NCBI GenBank assembly: GCA_009760855.2
Contig: WPIO01000102.1
Coordinates: forward strand, 496,001 to 560,000
DNA from: Cristatella mucedo
Lineage: Eukaryota > Bryozoa > Phylactolaemata > Cristatellidae
DNA: 64,000 nucleotides
Direction: 5' to 3'
Part shown: one piece after another, positions 57,611 to 64,000 of the stretch
Numbering within the stretch: position 1 is the first letter of the stretch
Layout: every line of letters begins with the position of its first letter
The notes under the pieces: model-generated
Told to the model about the DNA's origin: nothing
What the model saw: only the letters and a program-made list of their open reading frames with translations
The model's database searches: none
Translations under genes and position numbers: made by a program

Positions 57611-57970
57611 TCAGATTATTGGAATTACATAATTTGGATCATTATGAAGTCGTCTTATTGTCTCCAAGATGAAGCTGTTTCTTGGACTATCAACATAAAT
57701 GTCTTCTGGGTCAAGTGGGTAAAGATCCTTTTTGTACTCTATTAGCGATTCTAGCCCTACACCAGCTTTCATCGCAGCATGCATGTCGACAAAAACATCA
57801 TCTGTAGGCACAATGGTTGGATTTTTTTCTGGTTTTTGTGGTGTTAACGGTTGCCGTTCTTCCCTAGAGGATTTGGCTTGAGATAGTGCTGCGGATCTCT
57901 TGAATCTTGTCCATAATGATTCTTGAGTTTGTTGTTCTGATGATGTTTTTAACTTGCTGCTCTTTTTCAT
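57611..57970 (-). CDS. Unknown 119-aa protein, N-terminal part of a possibly split gene
   Basis: Begins MKKSSKLKTSSEQQTQESLW, a basic Ser/Gln-rich start, followed by a more ordered part (FVDMHAAMKAGVGLESLIEY). It ends at 57611, where the frame of the following 544-aa gene is already open without a good start codon. Both parts share composition and direction, so I take this as the front of one gene whose reading frame has been broken. No family was recognised. Confidence 0.5.
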   Translation of the reverse strand: MKKSSKLKTSSEQQTQESLWTRFKRSAALSQAKSSREERQPLTPQKPEKNPTIVPTDDVFVDMHAAMKAGVGLESLIEYKKDLYPLDPEDIYVDSPRNSFILETIRRLHNDPNYVIPII

Positions 57971-58357
57971 ATTGTTGTAATTTAACTGCTATATATGTTT
58001 AGCCAGACTTGATTAAGTTGATTGAATTGTATTGAAAAATATCTAATTATTTATATTACAAAATCCACTAAAAAATTATTTATCGTCAATTATTCAATCT
58101 AAGAATTATTATTAATAGCAATAAAAAAAACAACACATTACTATGGTACTTTTTTAATTGAGATGTTTTAATTGAGATTAATATGCAATATTTTGTGGTT
58201 TTTGCGCTGTTGAATATTTTTATTTGCATGTCATTTTATTACTCATGTTGATTTTTTGTTCGCATGTAAAATCGCCATATAAAAGCCATCTTGACTTTTG
58301 AAAACCCATCATAAAGTTGTGGTGCGTTGGTTGGTTATGTGTTATTATTTTACGGAT
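57971..58357. other. Divergent spacer before uvrC
   Basis: About 390 bp AT-rich DNA with no gene. It should hold divergent promoters. The uvrC frame is open from 58298, but this part lacks the conserved UvrC start. Confidence 0.4.
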
Positions 58358-60793
58358 ATGGCTGTGCAAAACAGGGGCGAAATGGTTCTTCAGGAGGCCT
58401 GTGCAATGGCTCCTGAGAAGTGTGGAGTTTATCGATTTTTTGGAAAGGGAGATACTGTGCTTTATGTTGGCAAGGCAAAAAATATCAAGAACAGACTAGA
58501 AACTTACTATCGCGGAGACAGGCATTGCAGAATGAATTTGGTTGTAAGCAAAACGGAATCTATCAATTGGATTTTATGCAATAGCGAAAGTGAGGCCTTG
58601 CTTTTAGAGGCAGAGCAGATTAAATCTTTACAGCCAAAATACAATATTTTACTTAAAGACGATAAAACTTTTTTAGAAATATATTGCAATACAAATCACG
58701 AATTTCCCGCAATAACCGTTCATCGTGGTAAGCGTAATAAAGATGGTAAATATTTCGGTCCCTTTGCATCTAAAAGTAATGTTTATAGTGTTATAGAGGT
58801 GCTGCAAAAAAACTTTATGATAAGAAATTGCAGTGATTACGATTTTGCCCATAGGTTAAGGCCTTGTCTGCAGTATCAAATTAAAAGATGTACCGCACCA
58901 TGTGTAAAATACTTAAATAAAGAGGAATATTGCAAGCAGATTGATGGTGCTATTGCAACTTTGGAGGGAGACAGCAAGGCGGTAATCGATAGTCTAAGCA
59001 AGCAAATGTATGAGTGGTCTGAGCAGATGGAATATTCCAGAGCCGCAACTTTTCGTGATAGAATAAAATCTCTCAATACCATCAGTGCCGCAATTAGGCT
59101 TGGCGTGCAGATTGATGGCAATTGCGATATAATTGCTTTAATTAATGAGGGCTCTAGGTGGTGTTTTTATGTTTTATGTATTCGTGGTGGTAATTATTAC
59201 GGAGACAAGGCATTGTTTATCAATCAGGATGCCGAAATTGCAGAGGTAATGCCTCAGGTTGTAATGCAGTTTTATCAAACTAACAATGTGCCAGATTTTA
59301 TAATAACTAATAACTTAAATGAGGAATTGATTGGCACCGCTCTTTCTGCCTTAAAAGGCTCTAAAATTAAGGTTTATTGCCCTCAGACAGGAGAAAAGAA
59401 ACAGGCTTTAGATGTGGCACTAATGAATTGTGAGGAGAGGTTAAGAACAAAGTTAAATTCTGTAGCCACAATAAAAGAAAACCTACAACTTTTAAAGGAT
59501 ATCTTGCGACTGAATAAAACTCCAAAAAGAATAGAGGTTTTTGATAATAGTCACATCATGGGAACAAATGCTATTGGCGCTATGATTGTTGCAACGGTAG
59601 AAGGTCTGCAAAAAAATCAGTATCGTAAATTTAATTTTACCAACATTGATACCCAAAACGATTACGCAATGATGCAAAATATGTTAGAAAGAAGATTGGC
59701 CTCTATAGCCAATATTGTTGCAAATATGTCTGAAGGTTTGGCGATACATTATCATCAGGCTTGTGAAAATACAAAAGATGTAGTTTCTGCGAGCGTTACG
59801 GCATGCAATGATTGTTGTGAATTGGGTAGCCAAAAGGCAATTGTTGCTGCCGACATTGCTGCGGAGCAGGGTGCAAAAAATCAAAATCAAAAAGCCTCTG
59901 CCTTTATTGCTTTTGCTAATGATGTTGATAGACTTGAGCGGCAAAATTTAAGCAATAAACCGTGCGTGGTGGAAAATAGCATCGCGGAAATTATGGCGAC
60001 CACTTATCCAGAGGCGATCTATTCTTTGGATATCGGTGCGAATGAAATTGAAGTTCAGTGCGGATCTGCTTCTGTGTCCGTGTCTGCAGGAGCTGCGCAG
60101 GTTGATGATGTTTTAAATGCTGATGCTGCAATGAATGATTCTCTCACTGCGGACAGAGCAGATAAAGACGAGGCGGCAATATCTATGTTTTCGCTATCAA
60201 ATGAAATGCAGGTTAATGATGAAGTAGCGGTGGTCACGGCGCAGCAAAAAAGCTCTGCAGGAGCTGCGCAGGTTGATTTTGGGTTGGCCAATGTGGAGCT
60301 GAATACGCTTAGTACTGAAGTGGTTGATTCTGACGGTGTGATTTCACTTGTGCCAGATTTATGGATAATAGATGGCGGTATTGGCCATTTAAATATAGCT
60401 AAACAATTATTACGCGATAATTTTCTAAATATAGAGGTTATTGCCATTGCTAAGGGGCCAAACAGAAATGCCGGAAACGAGACTATATATTTATCAGATG
60501 GCGGCGAGATAAATTTACCAAAAAATCATCAATTATTGTTTTATTTGCAAAACTTAAGAGACGAGGCTCATAGGTTTGCGATTTCTTCTCATCGAAAAAA
60601 ACGCAATAAGGATGGATTAAAATCTGCCATTGACGATATTTCTGGCATTGGTGCAAAAAAAAAGCGTATTTTGTTGCAGCATTTTGGCTCTGTGGAGGCT
60701 TTGCATTCTGCCTCTGTCAAAGAAATAGCGTTGGTGGATGGAATAGGGTCAAATTTGGCTAAGGAAATTTTTGCTACATTGCATTCGGATTAG
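58358..60793 (+). CDS. uvrC: Excinuclease ABC subunit C with a large insertion
   Basis: UvrC makes the two incisions in nucleotide excision repair. I choose ATG 58358 (MAVQNRGEMVLQEACAMAPE) because the GIY-YIG nuclease domain follows at once (GVYRFFGKGDTVLYVGKAKN); 20 more open codons lie upstream. A UVR motif (SKQMYEWSEQMEYSRAATFR), the RNase H-like domain with VFDNSHIMGTNAIGAMIVAT, and a C-terminal HhH pair (ISGIGAKKKRILLQHFGS) are intact. Between MMQNMLERRLASI and PDLWIIDGGIGHLN about 210 unrelated residues are inserted (about 59710-60345), giving 811 residues instead of about 600. Confidence 0.95.
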   Translation: MAVQNRGEMVLQEACAMAPEKCGVYRFFGKGDTVLYVGKAKNIKNRLETYYRGDRHCRMNLVVSKTESINWILCNSESEALLLEAEQIKSLQPKYNILLKDDKTFLEIYCNTNHEFPAITVHRGKRNKDGKYFGPFASKSNVYSVIEVLQKNFMIRNCSDYDFAHRLRPCLQYQIKRCTAPCVKYLNKEEYCKQIDGAIATLEGDSKAVIDSLSKQMYEWSEQMEYSRAATFRDRIKSLNTISAAIRLGVQIDGNCDIIALINEGSRWCFYVLCIRGGNYYGDKALFINQDAEIAEVMPQVVMQFYQTNNVPDFIITNNLNEELIGTALSALKGSKIKVYCPQTGEKKQALDVALMNCEERLRTKLNSVATIKENLQLLKDILRLNKTPKRIEVFDNSHIMGTNAIGAMIVATVEGLQKNQYRKFNFTNIDTQNDYAMMQNMLERRLASIANIVANMSEGLAIHYHQACENTKDVVSASVTACNDCCELGSQKAIVAADIAAEQGAKNQNQKASAFIAFANDVDRLERQNLSNKPCVVENSIAEIMATTYPEAIYSLDIGANEIEVQCGSASVSVSAGAAQVDDVLNADAAMNDSLTADRADKDEAAISMFSLSNEMQVNDEVAVVTAQQKSSAGAAQVDFGLANVELNTLSTEVVDSDGVISLVPDLWIIDGGIGHLNIAKQLLRDNFLNIEVIAIAKGPNRNAGNETIYLSDGGEINLPKNHQLLFYLQNLRDEAHRFAISSHRKKRNKDGLKSAIDDISGIGAKKKRILLQHFGSVEALHSASVKEIALVDGIGSNLAKEIFATLHSD

Positions 60794-61441
60794 TTGATTT
60801 TGCGATGTTGTTATTCTCCACGTTATTTTTAGAAATTGCATAACTGGCTACAGCAAGATTTTTCTTGCTAGATTAAGAGTTTTGATCTTTTTTGTAAATA
60901 TTCTTGCTGGATTGGCTTTGTATTTTGCTGTAGTGATTTGTTATTACTTGTTTTATTGAAGAGGTATGTCTGTGTTTGTTCTCTCAAATTGTATTATTAA
61001 CGCAAATTAAATACATATTTTTGCATTTTTATTGCCTTAATTATCTCTATTGGCGTATTGGCAAAAAATTATATATGTGGACAATTTAAATTGGATGTGC
61101 TTTTTGGTTGTTTTGGAACAATGGCAACAATTATGAGTTTGTTTATTGTCTCACTAGGCCACTAATGCTAAAGGTTAGTTTCTTTATAGCCGAATGTTTG
61201 GCACGGATGGTGATGTTTTCTTTATATCTATCAATCATGGCAAGTTTATTTATTGTCACTTCCTGCCAATCACTAAGCTAATTTTGTATTGGTCTGGATT
61301 TCTTGGTTGTTGATTTGTATATTATTTTTCATGTTGTGGCAATAAAAGTTAAGTCATTGCTGCTGCTTGCAATGGTAAAGAAAATAACTTTAAAATTGTT
61401 TATTATTTATATAGTAATTCGATTGATTCAATTTTTCATTT
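60794..61441. other. Spacer without a recognisable gene
   Basis: About 650 bp after uvrC. Only short broken frames; nothing called. Confidence 0.4.
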
Positions 61442-61702
61442 ATGATTGATAGTTGCGGACAAATGAATAGTTTTATAACAAAAATTATTATTTGCCATTT
61501 TATTGTATTACTGTGGTCTTTTTTGTTTGGCAGTTTTTTTGTCGAAGGAGATGGAAATATCTTTGCGCTAGGTATTGCGGTTATGGGGTCTGGAGCTATT
61601 TTTTCTGTATATTTCTATGATTTTTCCTGGAGTAGGTTGTGTTTTTTTCTTAAAAACATTAAGAAGGAATTATGTGGTAAAAATGTTTTTATAGTGAGGT
61701 AA
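61442..61702 (+). CDS. Small membrane protein, doubtful
   Basis: An 86-codon frame with two hydrophobic helices (IIICHFIVLLWSFLFGSFF and IFALGIAVMGSGAIFSVYFY) and a basic C-terminus. The positive-inside pattern is plausible for a real inner-membrane protein. It stands alone and I know no family, so it may be chance coding. Confidence 0.4.
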   Translation: MIDSCGQMNSFITKIIICHFIVLLWSFLFGSFFVEGDGNIFALGIAVMGSGAIFSVYFYDFSWSRLCFFLKNIKKELCGKNVFIVR

Positions 61703-62160
61703 GGTACTAAGAAGTTTTAGCAATGTTTATGGCCAAGATGGTTGAGTTGTTTCTGTTGATTGTGTGTAACTTTGGCTTTGCTGCTGAAGATTATATTAAT
61801 TATTAAGTATTTTGCTTTTAAATTGTTGTGTAAATTTATCATAATTGTAGATTTATTTATTCACATCTGAAATATGTTGATATAAAATCTTGTAGTTTTT
61901 TCGATAAATACGATCGCAAATTACAATACCGCAGTGTAGTATAAATTATCATTATAAAATTCATGATAATTTTGTGTTTCTGTCATAACAATGCATTTTT
62001 GTTGTGATAAATTCTTTTTTGTATAAATAAATGAGATGATATTATATTATGTGTATAATTTTTGGATAGCAAATATATTCATAGCAAGATAAGTGGATTT
62101 TATTATAGAAAATTTTGACGATAAATCAAGTGAGAATGTAGATTTTATTATAAGGATATT
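61703..62160. other. Spacer without a gene
   Basis: About 460 bp between a doubtful membrane gene and the third pilin-like gene; very AT-rich; nothing recognised. Confidence 0.4.
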
Positions 62161-63114
62161 CTAGCTTATTGGATCTCGCAACAACATAACAAAAATGCAG
62201 CCGTTGGTTGCAATATCAGTTGATATAGAGTATCTATGGCTTTCGTTTATTGTAAAACCCCCGCCCAAATAAGATCCGCTTGCGGTCCAAGCGGCTCCGG
62301 TGCCATCATGGCATGCGGTGTTTGTTGTTGCCACTAGCGGAGCACGACCTCCAACAATTCTGCCAACTCCAGGCAACCCATCGTCAAATTTTGCATCTAT
62401 TTTGTTGGCCATTTTTGAAGATATTGCTGGAAATATTTGCAATCCATTAGAATAATCTACCAGAGGCCATCTCATATCAATGGCAGAGCCTGTTGCAATG
62501 TCTCTTAAAATAAAATAATGATATAAAACCGATACGCCACTACTATCTTCCTTACCCAATGTGGGAATTATTTCTCCAGGAATTTTGCTGCCATTGTTAG
62601 TTGCGGATGCAAAGTTCCACATACCGTAAACAACCTGAGAGGTTGGAGCGGTTACGTCTGGCTTGGCATAGCGTTGATCGTAGCTTGTGTTTGGATCTAT
62701 CTGCCCTACAAAGTAGCCAAATTTCTGCAAACTTAATAGCGTACAAAAGTGTTGGGAAGTTTTTGTAATTCCAGATGATGGATTTGGAAATTCCCAGTAT
62801 GGAAGTGAAGAGGCGCTGGCGTTTTTATTTCCACCGCACATGTAGTGAATTTGAGATTTATCTGAAGTTGAAAAAACCTGATTCAGCTGATTTAGGCTGC
62901 AAGTTCCAGGCACGCATCCATAAGTATCGGCAAAGGACTGAAATCCATCAGACCAAGTTTTAGCTTCCTTGAAAATTCCATTTGCTTTGGCGTTGTCAAG
63001 TATTGTTCTGGCAACCATAACTGCGCTCATAATTATTGCTATCGCGGCAATAACGACCGCTAGCTCCATTATACTTGCTGCCTTGTTTTGGTTTTTGTGG
63101 CTTATATTGTGCAT
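62161..63114 (-). CDS. Pilin-like protein (paralogue 3)
   Basis: A 317-residue protein with a 12-residue leader and the prepilin helix ASIMELAVVIAAIAIIMSAV, Glu at +5, Ala at -1. The ectodomain is clearly homologous to the protein at 27889-28983: ADTYGCVPGTCSLNQLNQVF, CGG, LLSLQKFGYFVG, TACHDGTGAAWT, LGGGFT, DIATNGCIF. The shared Cys suggest disulphides in the periplasm or outside the cell. It stands alone on the minus strand. It is the paralogue with the most normal leader length. Function as a minor pilin or pseudopilin is inferred. Confidence 0.72.
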   Translation of the reverse strand: MHNISHKNQNKAASIMELAVVIAAIAIIMSAVMVARTILDNAKANGIFKEAKTWSDGFQSFADTYGCVPGTCSLNQLNQVFSTSDKSQIHYMCGGNKNASASSLPYWEFPNPSSGITKTSQHFCTLLSLQKFGYFVGQIDPNTSYDQRYAKPDVTAPTSQVVYGMWNFASATNNGSKIPGEIIPTLGKEDSSGVSVLYHYFILRDIATGSAIDMRWPLVDYSNGLQIFPAISSKMANKIDAKFDDGLPGVGRIVGGRAPLVATTNTACHDGTGAAWTASGSYLGGGFTINESHRYSISTDIATNGCIFVMLLRDPIS

Positions 63115-63468
63115 ATTTACTGCTTACATTTATATTTTTATAATATTTGACCCGAAGATTGATGGCAATAAAATGCCTAGGAGTTTCAAGAATAAACATA
63201 AGTCAGAGAGACTTTGCAATAGATAGTTTTTATTTACAAGTCAAATATTAATCGAAATTTTTGAACAATGTTATAACTTTTCAGATGGATTATGGGTAAT
63301 TATGCTATATGGTATTGCTTATTTTTTTTTAAAATAAATCCTCAAAAGCATTAATTTAAAAAATCTCATTTTATAATATTGTATATTAAAGTTTATTGTT
63401 GGGGAGTTATATTTTTCATATCTTAAATCTCAAGAAACAAAAGCAAAATTTTATGGCTGCTGATTTGT
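63115..63468. other. Spacer without a gene
   Basis: About 350 bp between the pilin-like gene and the recombinase end; should hold the pilin promoter; nothing recognised. Confidence 0.4.
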
Positions 63469-64000
63469 TTATTCTGCGTCAAAAGCCATTTCTGACATTT
63501 TCTGAAGTGGATGATTTTTTTGTGTAAAATCTACTATATCGCGCTCCAGTATAGAAATATACAATTGAGTTGTGGATATATCACTGTGACCCAGTAGATC
63601 TTGCAGAAATCTGAGGTTGATTTTTTTGTTAGCTAACAGCGTGGCAAAAGAATGCCTTATTGCGTGGGGGTGGATAGATTGTGGATCTAGACCGCAGACT
63701 GTTGCTCTTTTTTTTAATAACAGTCCAATTTGCTCTCTCGTTATGTGTCCACTTGAGCCATTGGAGCAGAATAGGAAGTTATTTTTTTTTCCTTTGGATA
63801 GAAATTTATCCCGTACTGATAGATATTTATTTAAATATTCACAAGCAAGACTGCCAAGTGGAACCAATCTTTCTTTTTTTCCCTTGCCGATAACTTTAAG
63901 CATTTTTTCTCCACAAGAAATTGCCGCAACAATCGCCCCATATTCCAGTGAGGCTAATTCTGAAACACGTAGTCCAGTGGAAAACATTAAAGATATTATG
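63469..64000 (-). CDS. xerD: Tyrosine recombinase, XerD-like, C-terminal part (cut by window edge)
   Basis: The frame is open to the right edge, so the N-terminal part is outside. The catalytic domain shows the Arg of STGLRVSELASLEY, the Lys of VIGKGKKERLVPLG, HAIRHSFATLLA (HxxR), LLGHSDISTTQLYI with the His and the catalytic Tyr. GHSDISTTQ and the end KNHPLQ resemble XerD more than XerC, where GHANLSTTQ is usual. With its partner it resolves chromosome dimers at dif. A phage-type integrase is less likely given this close match. Confidence 0.9.
   Translation of the reverse strand, partial: IISLMFSTGLRVSELASLEYGAIVAAISCGEKMLKVIGKGKKERLVPLGSLACEYLNKYLSVRDKFLSKGKKNNFLFCSNGSSGHITREQIGLLLKKRATVCGLDPQSIHPHAIRHSFATLLANKKINLRFLQDLLGHSDISTTQLYISILERDIVDFTQKNHPLQKMSEMAFDAE

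Noticed and set aside
63469-64000. Phage or integron integrase at the right edge
   Set aside because: The GHSDISTTQ and HPL end fit chromosomal XerD closely, and no phage genes are near.

Overview
The window is AT-rich DNA from an obligately intracellular alphaproteobacterium, most likely a member of Rickettsiales or a similar endosymbiont. The evidence is the conserved alphaproteobacterial core (nuoB, nuoG, atpH, atpA, typA, def, uvrC, folD, secD, bacterial RNase P RNA), a VirB4 paralogue with a worn-out ATP site like the RvhB4-II copies of Rickettsiales, long gene-poor spacers holding gene relics, and large low-complexity proteins with no recognisable family. No ribosomal RNA operon, CRISPR array or complete prophage was seen.

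Layout. 1-9600, minus strand: energy and housekeeping block reading toward position 1, in transcription order unknown 527-aa gene, def, nuoG, atpH, atpA, typA, nuoB, a small membrane protein, then hemF running off the left edge. 9745-12157, plus strand: a polyprenyl diphosphate synthase and a pilin-like protein. 12290-13429: wreck of an IS1-family element carrying a 196-bp tandem repeat. 13516-23166: accessory region with a 1972-aa repeat-containing protein, a predicted outer-membrane protein and a 240-aa basic protein. 23350-27525: small defence-type island made of an IS1595-like transposase relic, an M/R pair related to the HinP1I (GCGC) system with a damaged endonuclease, two unknown overlapping genes (the second with a HEPN-like motif), tRNA-Ser(UGA) and an IS1-family fragment. 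27889-31251: a second pilin-like gene, an rpoC fragment, a 119-bp tandem repeat and a copy of the serS tail. 31252-38328: serS, infA, uppS, a coiled-coil protein, a multi-pass membrane protein and xseB. 38462-45830: a 984-aa protein, an Ala/Gln/Glu-rich helical protein with a strong terminator, a nearly complete IS1-family element and a protein with a hydrophobic hairpin. 46013-55860: secD, virB4-like, rnpB, rpmE, an RluA-family pseudouridine synthase, an EamA transporter and folD. 55893-64000: an apparently split unknown gene, a uvrC with a roughly 210-residue insertion, a third pilin-like gene and a xerD-like recombinase cut by the right edge.

How it fits together. Respiration and ATP synthesis genes are retained but scattered (atpHA without atpGDC; nuoB and nuoG separated by atp genes and typA). 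A type IV secretion component (virB4-like) is present, and six large unrelated lineage-specific proteins end in short basic tails, which makes them candidate secreted effectors. Three pilin-like proteins, two clearly paralogous, suggest a surface or secretion pseudopilus family with unusual processing sites. The M/R pair, the HEPN-like gene and flanking transposon relics form a horizontally acquired, partly decayed defence cassette next to a tRNA gene.

All calls come from reading the sequence and remembered family features; no database search was run.
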